DNA from: CAVRQM01 sp963838805
GTDB lineage: Bacteria; Pseudomonadota; Alphaproteobacteria; Acetobacterales; Acetobacteraceae
DNA length: 64,000 bases
Direction: 5' to 3'
Assembly: GCA_963838805.1 (NCBI GenBank)
Contig: CAWISK010000009.1
Location: 62,001 to 126,000 of the forward strand
This document shows positions 10,460 through 19,779 of the stretch, piece by piece. The translations under genes and the position numbers were made by a program. The notes beneath the pieces were generated by a model. It was not told where the DNA came from. It saw only the letters and a program-made list of their open reading frames with translations, and did no database searches. Positions within the stretch are counted from its first letter, which is position 1. The number at the start of each line of letters is the position of its first letter.

Positions 10460-11068
10460 ATGCTTCACCCTGGTGCGGCAAGACTGCCCGGCATGTCCCG
10501 CACGGCAGCACCCGCATCCCCGCTCGACAACCTCAAGGCTGGTCTCCTGCCGCGGGCGCTGGCGGGCGTCGGTCAGGAGCCGGACCGGGCGGCGGTCCGG
10601 CTCGGGCCTTTCGTGGTCGGGAGGGACGGTTTGCTCCGACCCTCGGAACCCGGGTCGCGGCCCGCTTTCTCCGTGCGCTGGCGGGGCCGGCTGGTGCAGG
10701 CCCGGCTTGAAGCAGCGGGCGCCGGGGCCGATGGCACGCTGGCACTCGAGACCGTGCTCGGCTGCGTCCCCAGCACCGCTTCGTGCAGCGCCGTTCCGGT
10801 GTTGCGGGAGCGTGTTTTCGCACTGGCGAGGATCCTCCCCGGACACCTGCCGCCCGCATGGCGAGTGCGGCTGCTGCCCGATCATCGGATCGGCGTGGAG
10901 GCGCGGATCGCCCTGCGCGTTCCGGTTGCCGCCAGCGACCTGCTGGCCGGCCTGACCTCGTTCCTGCTCTGCCTCGGCGCCTATTTCGATGTGGTGGAGG
11001 AGACCGGCGCCGGCTTCGCGCCGTCCTCCGCAGGGGCCGTCGGGACCGCGAAGATCTGCCCGGGATAG
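10460..11068 (+). CDS. Hypothetical protein, YbjN/CesT-like fold possible
   Basis: A 202-residue soluble protein that I do not recognise with confidence. The central part (FSVRWRGRLVQARLEA, then RVRLLPDHRIGVEARIALRVPVAASDLLAGL) alternates strands and helices like YbjN or type III chaperone folds; this is weak inference. Start: ATG at 10460 has AGGAG 13 nt upstream; ATG at 10493 (MSRTAAPA) is also possible. The last 88 bases overlap the 3' end of the convergent LysM gene, so the final 29 codons may not be native. It is divergent from psd. Confidence 0.5.
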   Translation: MLHPGAARLPGMSRTAAPASPLDNLKAGLLPRALAGVGQEPDRAAVRLGPFVVGRDGLLRPSEPGSRPAFSVRWRGRLVQARLEAAGAGADGTLALETVLGCVPSTASCSAVPVLRERVFALARILPGHLPPAWRVRLLPDHRIGVEARIALRVPVAASDLLAGLTSFLLCLGAYFDVVEETGAGFAPSSAGAVGTAKICPG

Positions 11069-12348
11069 ATCAGGTCGGGGTTGCGGATCTGGCTGCGGTT
11101 CGCGAGGTAGATCACGGTGTAGCGGATGCCGTGTCCATAGACGTGGCGGGCGATCCGCCACAAATTCTCGCCCGGCTGGATGACGAGCTTCCCGTCCAGC
11201 ATCTCGATGTCCGGCACTGCCACGCGCTCGAACGGCAGGGCGATCCGGGCGGCGACCGAGCCGTTCCGGTTGAGCTGGTCGGTGCGCAGGTGGTGGTGGC
11301 CTTCGGCGACCGGGACGGACGGAACCAGGGTCCATCGGCCCTGCGCGTCGGCGGCTGCATCGCCCACCGCGTGATGGTCGATATACATCCGCACAGTGCT
11401 GTGTGGTGGCGCCGTGCCGGCGAAGCGGATCGCGCCGTGCGCATCGTAGTCCACGATACCGAGACCGAGATGCGGCGGGCCCGGAACGGTGGCGCCGGGC
11501 GCTGACGGGATCTGGAGCAGGCGCGGCGGCCCGCTCGCCGGTGCCAGCAGGACAAGGGCGCCTTGTGGCGAGCTGGTGACTGCGGGGTGCCGGGGGCTTC
11601 GTGCTGGCGGGCTTCGTGCCGGCGGGCTTCGTATCGGGAACCAGGACGATCACCGGAGCGATGCCGGGCCTCGCGACCTCGCCCGGCTTAGCGGGAGCGG
11701 TCGAAAGCGTGAGCTGCTGGCCGCCCGGCGGCAGCGGCGCGGCGGGCAGCGCTACCCATTGGCCCTGCGCGTCCGCCCGTGTCTGGGCAATCGGATGGCC
11801 GTTGGCGGCGACCGTCACTTGCGCCCCGGGCTCGCTCCGGCCCGCGATGACCGCCTCGCCATGCGGGCTGACACGCACAATGTCGAAGCTCGGCGCGGCG
11901 GAAGCGCGGGCTGGCTGGGTTGCGGCAGACCGGCCTCGGTGAGAGTCGGCGGAGTTGTCCCGGGCGGCGCGGGCGCCGCCTGGACGGTCTTCGGCCTGAG
12001 CGCGGAGATTTCGGCGGATGCCGCCATGCGGCGTGCCGCCTGTGCCTGATCTGCCTGCTTTTGCGCCGGTGGCTCGGGCAGCGCCGGTGCGACTGCCGTG
12101 ACCGCGCGGGATGGCAACGGTGTTGCCGCGGTCCGCGACGGTGCTGGCGGTGGGGCAGTCGATGGGGCAGTCGGGCGATTCAGATGGGCCGCCGGCTGCG
12201 AGGCTGGCGTCGGCATCACGTGACCGTGCCCGAGCCAACCCCAGGCCGCGACCGCACCGCCCAGCAGGACCGTCAACGCCACCAGCCGCCCCGCGACGGG
12301 GCTCCGTGCGCGCTGCTGGCCCAGCGGTGCCGACGATGACATGTCCAT
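10981..12348 (-). CDS. LysM-domain envelope protein with Ig-like repeats (frameshifted)
   Basis: N-terminal TM anchor (LVALTVLLGGAVAAWGWL, about residues 20-38), then a long Pro/Ala-rich periplasmic linker. Two Ig-like modules follow (VSPHGEAVIAGRSEPGAQV... and IVDYDAHGAIRFAGTAPPH...), and a C-terminal LysM (GENLWRIARHVYG...RNPDLIYPGQIF) ends the protein. LysM binds peptidoglycan, so this is probably a cell-wall-associated protein. The frame changes near 11915 and 11586. The second fits one extra base in a G run. The first is the only site in the window that fits a single missing base (or two extra). AGGGG lies 7 nt before the chosen ATG. Confidence 0.75.
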
Positions 12349-12473
12349 GACATAGCATCCCCTTTCCGCGCCGCAATATTCGAGCACGCGGAATTCGGGC
12401 ACGCGGAGACTTGCCCGATAGCGCGATCTTGCGGTGCCGGGATATACGCGCGGCATCCAGCGAGAGGTGGGAT

Positions 12474-13160
12474 ATGGCGCTGCGTGCCAACAAGCCGGGA
12501 ATGCGGCTGCCGATGCGCGTGTGGGACGCGCCGACTCGGCTGTTCCACTGGGCGATCGTTGTATTGGTGGCATTGGCCTATGCCAGCATCAGCCTGGGTG
12601 CCGTGTCCCTGCACCTCGCGGTCGGCTATGCGGTGCTCACGCTGCTCCTGTTCCGGCTGGCCTGGGGCATCGTCGGCAGCGAGACCGCGCGCTTCCGGGC
12701 CTTGCTGCGCAGCCCGGCGGCCGGGCTGCGTCAGCTTGCGCGCATCGGCAAGGCCGCGCCTGACAACGAGGTCGGACACAACGCGGCCTGCGGCTGGATG
12801 ACGCTGCTGCTGCTGCTGCTGCTGGCGGCCGAGACCGTCACCGGTCTGTGTGCCGCAGCGCCGGGCGCCGGGCCTGCGGGGCCCTTGGCCAGGCATGTCG
12901 GCCAGCAAGCCGCCGGTCTCTTGTCCCGGCTGCACGCGGGGCCGCTTCAGCAGGCGCTGCTGGCGGCGATCGCGCTGCACCTGCTGGCGGTCGTGGCGTA
13001 TGCCACTCTCAAGCGGCAAAACCTGCTGCGGCCGATGATCACCGGCAAGAAGATGCTGCCGGCGGCGACGCGGGCGCCGCGCATGGCTCCGGCCGTCCTG
13101 GCCTGGCTGATCGTGGTCGTCGCAGCGATCGCCGTATGGCTGCTGGCAACCCGCGCCTGA
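12474..13160 (+). CDS. Cytochrome b561 family protein
   Basis: A 228-residue inner-membrane di-heme b-type cytochrome of the Ni/Fe-hydrogenase/cytochrome-b561 group. Four main TM helices and a fifth near the C-terminus are visible. Candidate heme-ligand histidines are in PTRLFHWAI, NEVGHNAACGW and ALHLLAVV, one per relevant helix. It may pass electrons between quinol and a periplasmic partner. The start has GAGAGG about 7 nt upstream. No partner gene is adjacent, so its electron-transfer partner is unknown. Confidence 0.82.
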   Translation: MALRANKPGMRLPMRVWDAPTRLFHWAIVVLVALAYASISLGAVSLHLAVGYAVLTLLLFRLAWGIVGSETARFRALLRSPAAGLRQLARIGKAAPDNEVGHNAACGWMTLLLLLLLAAETVTGLCAAAPGAGPAGPLARHVGQQAAGLLSRLHAGPLQQALLAAIALHLLAVVAYATLKRQNLLRPMITGKKMLPAATRAPRMAPAVLAWLIVVVAAIAVWLLATRA

Positions 13161-13234
13161 CGCGGTATTCCTATCCGTGCTCGCGGCGGCCTGACGGTCG
13201 CCGCGATGCGTTGAATACAGGGAAGTTCAGCCTG

Positions 13235-13817
13235 ATGCCGCATATAAGCTCGGTTTCCGTCTTCTGCGGCGCTCATCCGGGCCATGATCCGGCCTATCGC
13301 GCGGCGGCCCAGGCGCTGGGCGCCGGCCTCGCGCGCGCCGGCATCCGCCTCGTCTATGGCGGCGGCGGGGTGGGGCTGATGGGAACCGTGGCCGACGCGG
13401 CCTTGGCGGAAGGCGGACAGGTCACGGGCGTCATTCCGGAGTTCCTGACCCGGCGGGAGCAGGCGCATCCGGGGGCGCACACGATGATCGTCACCGACAG
13501 CATGCATAGCCGCAAGCGGCGCATGTTCGAGTTGTCGGACGCCTTCATCACCCTCGCGGGCGGGCTCGGCACGCTGGACGAGACATTCGAGATCCTGACC
13601 TGGCGCCAGCTCGGACTGCACGACAAGCCCATCCTCCTCTGCGACGTGGCGGGGAGTGCTGCACCTCTCCTGCGGCTGATCGAGGCGACGATTGCCGCCG
13701 GGTTTGCGCAGCCCGAGAATTCGTGACCTGTTCGAGGTGGCGCGCGACATCCCGGCGCTGCTGGCGCGTCTGGGCGGGGTCCAGCCGGTCGAGAGCGGCG
13801 CCGCGGAACGCCTGTGA
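13235..13817 (+). CDS. LOG-family (TIGR00730) nucleoside-5'-monophosphate phosphoribohydrolase (frameshifted)
   Basis: Lysine-decarboxylase-like Rossmann protein of the LOG family, which releases nucleobases (cytokinins in plants) from their monophosphates. It has YGGGGVGLMG (residues 41-50), MHSRKRRMF (90-98) and AGGLGTLDE (108-116). The last motif is a variant of the usual PGGxGTxxE, with Ala for Pro. The frame changes near 13718; one extra T explains it and restores the tail RDLFEVARDIPALL. The intact length would be about 193 residues. It sits alone, just upstream of the tRNA gene. Confidence 0.85.
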
Positions 13818-13859
13818 TCCGCTTGCCCCGGCGGCCGCGCGGGGCTAAGAGGGCGCCGC

Positions 13860-13936
13860 CGGAGTGTAGCTCAGCCTGGTAGAGCACTGTGTTCGGGACG
13901 CAGGGGCCGGAGGTTCGAATCCTCTCACTCCGACCA
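13860..13936 (+). tRNA. tRNA-Pro (anticodon CGG)
   Basis: A 77-nt cloverleaf. The acceptor stem is CGGAGTG/CACTCCG, the D-arm contains AGCTCAGCCTGGTAGAGC, and the anticodon stem CTGTG/CGCAG encloses loop TTCGGGA, giving anticodon CGG. The T-arm is GGAGG TTCGAAT CCTCT. The 3' CCA is encoded. It reads the CCG codon, which is very frequent in this GC-rich genome. Confidence 0.97.
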
Positions 13937-13959
13937 TATTCCCGTCGGTCCCGCGGCTG

Positions 13960-14151
13960 TCAGCGCAGATGGGCCGCCCACAGCATCAGCCAGCGCGCGG
14001 GGAACACCCAGGCAGCGCCGGCAACCACGAAATACAACGCCTGGAGGGGCCACGCCGCATGGGTCACCCGGTCCGCGACCGTGACAACCGCGGCGACGTA
14101 GGCGACAAACCCGGCAATTCCCACCGCGACGGCGACCGGCACCCGTGACAT
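13960..14151 (-). CDS. DUF2842 membrane protein
   Basis: A 63-residue protein with two TM helices (about 5-27 and 37-58) joined by a short loop containing DRVTH. The pattern (YV-x4-T-x-AD-x-V, QALYF-x2-AGAAW-x-FPARWLMLW) matches DUF2842, a small family restricted largely to alphaproteobacteria. Function is unknown. It is convergent with the tRNA gene and divergent from apt. Confidence 0.8.
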   Translation of the reverse strand: MSRVPVAVAVGIAGFVAYVAAVVTVADRVTHAAWPLQALYFVVAGAAWVFPARWLMLWAAHLR

Positions 14152-14218
14152 GGCGACAGGGTTAGCCGTGCTCGCGACCAGACGCTAGTCTCCCGCCACA
14201 CTCGGAGCCTCACGCCGC

Positions 14219-14734
14219 ATGAACCTCAAGGACCACATCCGGGGCATCCCGGATTTCCCGAAGCCGGGGATCCTCTTCTACGACATCTCGACCTTGCTGC
14301 GGCACGCCGAGGCCTGGCAGGAGGCGATGGAGCAAATGACCACACGGGTCGCGGCGTACCGGCCGCATCTGCTGGCCGGCGTCGAGTCGCGCGGCTTCCT
14401 GATCGCGGCGCCGCTGGCACTCAAGCTTGGCTGCGGTTTCATCATGCTGCGCAAGCGCGGCAAGCTGCCGGGCGAGGTGGTGGCGTTGGACTACGCGCTG
14501 GAATACGGCGCGGACCGGATCGAGATACAAGCCGACGCGGTCAAGCCGGGCAGTCGCGTGGTGGTGGTCGATGACCTGCTGGCGACCGGGGGGACGATGG
14601 CGGCGGGCATCAGCCTGCTGCGCCTGGTCGGCGCGGTCGTGCCGGCGGCCGCCTCGCTGATCGAGTTGACCTTTCTGCAGGGGCGCGAGCGGCTGGACGT
14701 CCCGTTCGAATCCCTGGTCGCGTATCAATCGTGA
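14219..14734 (+). CDS. apt: Adenine phosphoribosyltransferase
   Basis: Salvages adenine to AMP using PRPP in the cytoplasm. The PRPP-binding motif VVVVDDLLATGGT is at residues 114-126. The N-terminus MNLKDHIRGIPDFPKPGILFYD is typical of bacterial Apt, as is the substrate loop LRKRGKLPG (77-85). At 171 residues it has the normal family length. It is transcribed alone, convergent with the glycosyltransferase gene downstream. Confidence 0.95.
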   Translation: MNLKDHIRGIPDFPKPGILFYDISTLLRHAEAWQEAMEQMTTRVAAYRPHLLAGVESRGFLIAAPLALKLGCGFIMLRKRGKLPGEVVALDYALEYGADRIEIQADAVKPGSRVVVVDDLLATGGTMAAGISLLRLVGAVVPAAASLIELTFLQGRERLDVPFESLVAYQS

Positions 14735-14777
14735 TTCCAGACCGACTGCGCCGGGAGGGGCGCGGTCCGGCTCGGCA

Positions 14778-17069
14778 TCAGCCGGGCTGCGTTTCGCACC
14801 AGTCGCGCCATGCAGAGCGCAGGCAGGCGCCGAGATTGCGCCCGAAACGCGGCGCGTCGCAGAGCGGGCTGGCCTTCATGCGGGTGCGCAGGCCCCTCCG
14901 CACGGAGGCGAGTGCCGCGATATCGGCGGCCCGCGCCACGGCCTGGGCGCGATACGCATCGAGATCGGCGGCCACCCAGTCACCCAGGCCGACATTGCAC
15001 AGATGGCTGGTCGAATGCCGCGAGGCGAAGGTGGTTCCCGGCACCGTCAGCACCGGCACCCCCATCCACAGCGCCTCGCAGGTGGTGAGCCCGCCGGAAT
15101 AGGGGTGGGGATCGAGCACGATATCGATGTCGCCGTATTGTTCCAGCAGCGCGCGATGTGGCGAGGCGCCGCGCAGCTCGATCCGAGTGGGATCGATGCC
15201 GCGCGCGGCGAACTTCGCCGTGGCCTCCGCGGCGGTGGCGGGATCGCCGAACTGGTGTGTCTTTAGCACCAGCCGCGCATCGGGCACGGCGCGCAGGATG
15301 TCGCACCAGGCGGCGATTACGGCAGGGGTGATCTTGGCGTAGTTGTTGAAGCACCCGAAGGTGACATGGCCGCGCCGCAGGGCCGGCAACCCGGCCACGT
15401 CCGGCGCGTGCGGCGGCGGCGTGTAGCAGGCATAGCCGTCCGGCATGACCAGCAGCCGTTCGCTGTAGGTCGCGGCGAGAGAAGGCGGCGTCTCCCAGCG
15501 ATCGGTGATGAACCAGTCCATTTCAGCCAGGCCGGTGCTGTGGTTCTGCATGCCGACCCATTTGATCTGCACCGGTGCGAGCCGCTCCGCGCAGCAGGCC
15601 AGCAGCCCCAGATCACCGTAGCCGCCGAGGTCGATCAGCACGTCCAGCCGAAGCGCGCGCGCGTGTGCCGCGGGATCAGCACCGAGTTCGTGCCATTCCG
15701 AAGCAGCCCGGCGAAAGCGCCGCTGCATCGGATCGGCGGAATCCGGCGGCCCCAGGCAGACCAGTTCGAAGCCGGCCGGATCAAGGGTTTCGATGCCGGC
15801 CAGGGCAAGCCAGCCCACCGGATGCGTGCGCAGCATCGCCGATAGCAGGCCGACCCGCAGGCGCCGATCCGGGTCGGGTGCCCGCTCCGGTGTGAACGGC
15901 GGCAGCCGGCCCCGCGGCGCCAGCTCGCCGGCGCGGCGGAGCGCGGCCAGCATCGCCTCGCCATTCGCCTCCTGTGCGTAGGAGAGCGCGTTGGCGAGCG
16001 TGCGCCAGGCCAGATGCGACTCTGGTGCCAGTTCGGTGGCGCGGCGCGCGGTGGCGACACCCGACGCCTGCTCGCCCAGGCAGACCTGCGCCGCCGCAAG
16101 ATTGCACAGCACGCCAGCCTGATCGCCATGCGACGGCAGCAGCGACTCCAGCTCGCAGCGCGCCTCGCGGTAGCGATGCACGCGGGTCAGCGAGGCGGCG
16201 TAGTTGTTGCGGAGCAGCGGATTGTCGCGATCGAGGTCGAGGGCATGGCGCAGCGCCGGTACGGCCGCCTCGTGCTGCCCGCCGCGCAGCAGCCCATCCG
16301 CGGACAGCGCCGCCAGATCGGCATCGTCCGGCGCCAGTGCGGCCGCCGCTTCGAGGGCAGAGGCGGCTTCGACGGGGCGATCGGCGCGCGCCAGCAGCAC
16401 GCCGGTTGCGGCGAGCGGGGCGGCGTTCAGCGGATCGTCCTCGCACTCGACCGCGAGCGCCGCCAGTGCCGCCTCGGCATCTCCGGCCTGGATCGCCGCC
16501 TCGGCCAGACGCAGTGCTATTCCGAGCCGCCGTGGTTCGAGTGCGTGGGCGCGCGCCAGTGCGGCGTGCGCCGCCTTGAAATCGGCCGTCCGCGTCAACG
16601 CGGTTCCGAGCGCGTCCCAGGCCTGCCAGGAGAGAGGCCGTGCCGCGCAGCAGCGCAGCAGCAATGTCTGGGCGCGGTCCGGCTCGCCCTGCCGCAGGCG
16701 CAGCGTCGCCAGGCCCAGAAGTGCCTCGAAGCGTGCCGGATCGCGCTCGAGCGCGCCCTCGTAGGCAGTGATGGCACGCGGCAGGTCGTCCTGCGCGCGC
16801 CAAAGCTCGGCAAGGCGAAGCGGCGGTTCGGCCCATCCGGGCTCACGCTGCTCCAGCTCCAGCATGATGGCCGCAGCGTGCCCGAGATCGCCCGCGTGCT
16901 GTTCGGCCAGCGCCAGATTCAGCCGCGTGACCGGCCGCCTGTCGCCCCCGTCCACGGCCGCGCGCAACAGTGGCAGAGCCGAGGCGTGGTCGCCATCGGC
17001 GAGGCAGCGCGTGCCGCGTGCCGCCGCGTCCGTCAGGTCGGCGCGCGCCGGCAGCAGGTCGAGGCTCAC
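14778..17069 (-). CDS. TPR/SPINDLY-type O-linked GlcNAc-transferase-like protein (GT41)
   Basis: A 763-residue protein. Residues 1-390 are tandem TPR-like helical repeats; the C-terminal half is a GT41 (OGT/SPY) catalytic region. Landmarks are THPVGW, QIKWVGMQNHSTG followed by MDWFITD, FGCFNNYAKITP, and DPHPYSGGLTTCEALWMGVPVLT followed by FASRHS. These align with the conserved blocks of O-GlcNAc transferase. It probably transfers a sugar from a nucleotide sugar to protein Ser/Thr, with the TPRs choosing the target. It starts with GTG in a GTGA overlap with the TPR-methyltransferase gene. The operon begins with flagellin, so flagellin is the likely acceptor (inference). The actual sugar is not predictable. 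Confidence 0.85.
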   Translation of the reverse strand: MSLDLLPARADLTDAAARGTRCLADGDHASALPLLRAAVDGGDRRPVTRLNLALAEQHAGDLGHAAAIMLELEQREPGWAEPPLRLAELWRAQDDLPRAITAYEGALERDPARFEALLGLATLRLRQGEPDRAQTLLLRCCAARPLSWQAWDALGTALTRTADFKAAHAALARAHALEPRRLGIALRLAEAAIQAGDAEAALAALAVECEDDPLNAAPLAATGVLLARADRPVEAASALEAAAALAPDDADLAALSADGLLRGGQHEAAVPALRHALDLDRDNPLLRNNYAASLTRVHRYREARCELESLLPSHGDQAGVLCNLAAAQVCLGEQASGVATARRATELAPESHLAWRTLANALSYAQEANGEAMLAALRRAGELAPRGRLPPFTPERAPDPDRRLRVGLLSAMLRTHPVGWLALAGIETLDPAGFELVCLGPPDSADPMQRRFRRAASEWHELGADPAAHARALRLDVLIDLGGYGDLGLLACCAERLAPVQIKWVGMQNHSTGLAEMDWFITDRWETPPSLAATYSERLLVMPDGYACYTPPPHAPDVAGLPALRRGHVTFGCFNNYAKITPAVIAAWCDILRAVPDARLVLKTHQFGDPATAAEATAKFAARGIDPTRIELRGASPHRALLEQYGDIDIVLDPHPYSGGLTTCEALWMGVPVLTVPGTTFASRHSTSHLCNVGLGDWVAADLDAYRAQAVARAADIAALASVRRGLRTRMKASPLCDAPRFGRNLGACLRSAWRDWCETQPG

Positions 17070-18514
17070 GGTGCGGACTTCGTCAGCACCAGAATGAGAC
17101 CGGCCACCGTCGCGTCGCGCTGCGTGCGCAGTGTTTCGGCGGTTGCCGCCTGGACCGTGAAGCCGCATTCGCTGGCGCATGCGCGGACATGAGCGGGATC
17201 GTGCGCGTACCGGCCCTCCGGCCCGAGCAGCCAACCGTGCGCGACAGCCGCCGTCTCAAGCGATGCCACGAACCACCCGCCCGGCAGCAGCCGGCGATGC
17301 ATGGCGTCCAGCAGTGGCGTGAGGTCGCCAATGTAGCACAGCACGTCCGCCGCGACCGCCAGCGCGTAGCAGGGACCCTCCTGCCCCAGCCATCCCGGCA
17401 GCGATCCCTCATGCAAGCTGCCGTAGAGGCCCTTGGCGCGGGCCTGCCGGAGCATGGCAGCCGAGAGATCGACGCCGTGCCAGGGGCCAAGCGGCAGATC
17501 CGACATCGCCACCGCCGCGAGTCCGGTGCCGCAGCCGAGATCGAGCACCGGGCCCGTACGCGCGGTCGCCACCATCGGCACATGCGCCTGGACCGCTGCG
17601 CGCAGCAGGCCGGGCACACGATAATGGAGCCCGATCAGGTGTTGCTCGAAACGCTCGGCGTAGCCGTCGAACAGCGTGCGCACGTAGTCGTCGGCTGCGC
17701 GCGGCGGCGCCGGCAGCCGGCCGCTTGCGGCGACCAGATGACGCACATAGGCATCCTCGGGCGCCAGCTTCAGCGCCTCGGCGTAGGCGTCCGCCGCCTG
17801 TTCGTGCTGGCCGAGACAGGACAGCGCGTGGCCCAGCATCCCGAGCAGGCACGCATCGAGCAGCCCGGTGCGCCGGCCCGTCTCGGCCAGCTCGACCGCG
17901 TCGGCAAACGCACCCTGGGCGATGGCCAGCCGGAGTGCCGCGTTGCGCAGGCGCAGGCTGGCAGGAACCCGGGCGATGCCATCGTCGAGCGTCGCGCGGG
18001 CCAGCTCCGGCGAGCCCGTTACCTCCTGCGCACGCGCCAAGGCGAGGCAGAACATCGGATTGTCCGGCTCGGCGCGCGCCGCCTCGCGCAGGCACGGCAG
18101 GGCGTCGTCGAGGCGCCCGAGCTCGGCCAATGCAATGCCGAGCATGGATTTTGCCGTGGGGTCGGCTGGGTCCGAGATCACCGCTTCGGCGGCGTCGGCT
18201 GCCGCCCCCGCCGCATCGTCGGCCAGCAGCCGCATCTCGGCGCGAATCAGCCGCAGGTCAGGTGATGCGCCGGCTCGGGCGAGCGCCGCGTCCAGCAGAG
18301 CCAGGGCCGCCTGGGTCTGTCCCGATCGCATCAGCAGCCTGGCCTCCAGCCTGTCCACCTCGCCGGCATCGACGCCAAGGCGCCGCACCGCGGACAGCAG
18401 CGGCCGCGCCGCCTCGGGGCGGCCGGACGCCGCCAGCACCCGGGCGCGGGCCAGCAGGCGGGCCCCGGCCTCGTTCGCGGGCGACACATCGCATGGAGCA
18501 GCGAAGGCATTCAT
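17066..18514 (-). CDS. TPR-repeat SAM-dependent methyltransferase
   Basis: A 482-residue protein. The N-terminal 260 residues are TPR-like repeats. A connector LFDGYAERFEQHLIGLHYRVP follows, then a class I methyltransferase domain with SAM motif VLDLGCGTG (about 323-331) and GVDLSAAML (motif II). The fold and connector occur in a family of TPR-fused methyltransferases of Rhodospirillales. The start at 18514 (MNAFAA) has GGAG 9 nt upstream; the in-frame ATG at 18523 abuts that site and is less likely. It overlaps the OGT-like gene by four bases (GTGA). It may methylate flagellin or the glycan added to it. That role is inferred from the operon only. Confidence 0.8.
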   Translation of the reverse strand: MNAFAAPCDVSPANEAGARLLARARVLAASGRPEAARPLLSAVRRLGVDAGEVDRLEARLLMRSGQTQAALALLDAALARAGASPDLRLIRAEMRLLADDAAGAAADAAEAVISDPADPTAKSMLGIALAELGRLDDALPCLREAARAEPDNPMFCLALARAQEVTGSPELARATLDDGIARVPASLRLRNAALRLAIAQGAFADAVELAETGRRTGLLDACLLGMLGHALSCLGQHEQAADAYAEALKLAPEDAYVRHLVAASGRLPAPPRAADDYVRTLFDGYAERFEQHLIGLHYRVPGLLRAAVQAHVPMVATARTGPVLDLGCGTGLAAVAMSDLPLGPWHGVDLSAAMLRQARAKGLYGSLHEGSLPGWLGQEGPCYALAVAADVLCYIGDLTPLLDAMHRRLLPGGWFVASLETAAVAHGWLLGPEGRYAHDPAHVRACASECGFTVQAATAETLRTQRDATVAGLILVLTKSAP

Positions 18515-18556
18515 CGGCAACATCTCCGGCTTTGGGAGCGCTCGGGCTTGTCCCGC

Positions 18557-19393
18557 TCAGACCACCAGCCCCTGCGCCTGCGCCGCGAGGGCATCGAGGT
18601 TCGAAGCACCGCCCGCACTCGCCTGCGACTGCTCGGCGATCAGGTATTGCTGCGTCATGCTCTCGACGAATTGCGGATCCTGGAAGCGGCCCACGTCGAT
18701 GCGCGAGCTGATCGCCTGTTCCTGCGCGCCGAGATCCTGGTAGGCGATCTGCGGTGGGATGCCGAGGGCGGTCGTGACCACCGAGCGGAACACCGGATCG
18801 CCCAGGATCTGGTCCACCGAATTGATGGTCGAGGCGCGGCCGCGGAAGTCGAGCGCCTCCGAAAGACCAGGCGTGGTCGCGTCCAGCGATTGCCGCCAGG
18901 TGATCTCGGCATAGCTCTGGGTGAGTGCCGCGAGGGCCTGCGGGCTTTGCAGGGCTGCCAGTCCGTTCGCGGCGAAATCGTAATTGCTGGCGACCGTCTT
19001 CCAGCGCGTGTCGGAGAGCTGGTTCACCAGCGAATTCGGGTCGTTCGGATCGGACAGCAGCGCCTTCTGTGCCAGCGCCGAATAGCCGACCTGGTCGCTC
19101 ATGCCGTTCGCGGTCAGAAGCACGTTCAGCACGGCCGGATTCTGCAATGCCGCGCCGATGCTGGTGGCGCGGCTCACAGCCGCGGTGAAGGCGGCGAGGG
19201 TCCGCTGGACCTGCGGCTGCTGCTCCGTTGCCGCCACGTCCTTCGTCTCGTTTTGCTCGGCCAGTGTGAGCGCGGTCAGCGGATCGCTTCCGCTGCCGGA
19301 CATCGAGAGCGAGGTGATCAGCGATGTGATCGTGTTGCTGCCCGTGCCGGAGGAGTCCGGATAGAGCAGGCTGTAGTCGATCGACCCGCTCAT
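18557..19393 (-). CDS. DUF1217 flagellar-associated protein
   Basis: A 278-residue, mostly helical protein without signal peptide or TM segment. It fits DUF1217, a family found in alphaproteobacterial flagellar loci and of unknown role. The N-terminus is Ser/Thr/Gly-rich (SIDYSLLYPDSSGTG), and the middle repeats DP-x-FRSVVTTALGIP-like motifs typical of the family. It may be exported through the flagellar apparatus, as its Ser/Thr/Gln composition resembles axial proteins, but this is inference. Its ATG overlaps the flaF stop (ATGA), which ties it to the flagellin operon. Confidence 0.75.
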   Translation of the reverse strand: MSGSIDYSLLYPDSSGTGSNTITSLITSLSMSGSGSDPLTALTLAEQNETKDVAATEQQPQVQRTLAAFTAAVSRATSIGAALQNPAVLNVLLTANGMSDQVGYSALAQKALLSDPNDPNSLVNQLSDTRWKTVASNYDFAANGLAALQSPQALAALTQSYAEITWRQSLDATTPGLSEALDFRGRASTINSVDQILGDPVFRSVVTTALGIPPQIAYQDLGAQEQAISSRIDVGRFQDPQFVESMTQQYLIAEQSQASAGGASNLDALAAQAQGLVV

Positions 19394-19740
19394 GACGCCT
19401 TGCCGGCCAGACCGGCCGCGAGATTCTCGTTGATGGCAACGAGGAACTCGAAATCCGGCGAGGCGCTGCCCATTTCGCGCTGCACCGCAAGGCCGATCGA
19501 GGCGATGGAGGCGCGCAGCGCCTCTGGCAGCCTGTTGTCCGGGTCGCGGACCAGCCCGATCACCGTCGTCCATAGACGCTGATTGTCGGCGAGCGCGCGG
19601 ATCCGCGCCAGTTCGCCGCCGCTCCCGGCCTGGCGCAGAGCCGCGTTGGCGCGCTGGAACACCTCCGCCTCCTGCTCGCGCGGGCTTCGATGCGCGGCAC
19701 TCGCAGCATAGGCGAGGGCGGCCTGGAGCGGGTTGGTCAT
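19390..19740 (-). CDS. flaF: Flagellar biosynthesis regulator FlaF
   Basis: A 116-residue helical cytoplasmic protein of the FlaF family, which in Caulobacter is needed for flagellin synthesis and export and works with FlbT. The N-terminus NPLQAALAYAASAAHRSPREQEAEVF and the segment DNQRLWTTVIGLVRDPDNRLP are characteristic. The start at 19740 has GGAG 9 nt upstream; the in-frame ATG at 19746 is too close to that site. It follows flbT by about 40 nt and overlaps the DUF1217 gene. Confidence 0.88.
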   Translation of the reverse strand: MTNPLQAALAYAASAAHRSPREQEAEVFQRANAALRQAGSGGELARIRALADNQRLWTTVIGLVRDPDNRLPEALRASIASIGLAVQREMGSASPDFEFLVAINENLAAGLAGKAS

Positions 19741-19779
19741 GGGCATTTTCTCCCGGGGGCGTGCGCAGGGTCGGGGTGG

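Noticed and set aside
19741..19746. Upstream ATG of flaF at 19746
   Set aside because: It lies only about 3 nt after the GGAG ribosome site, whereas the ATG at 19740 has normal 9-nt spacing.
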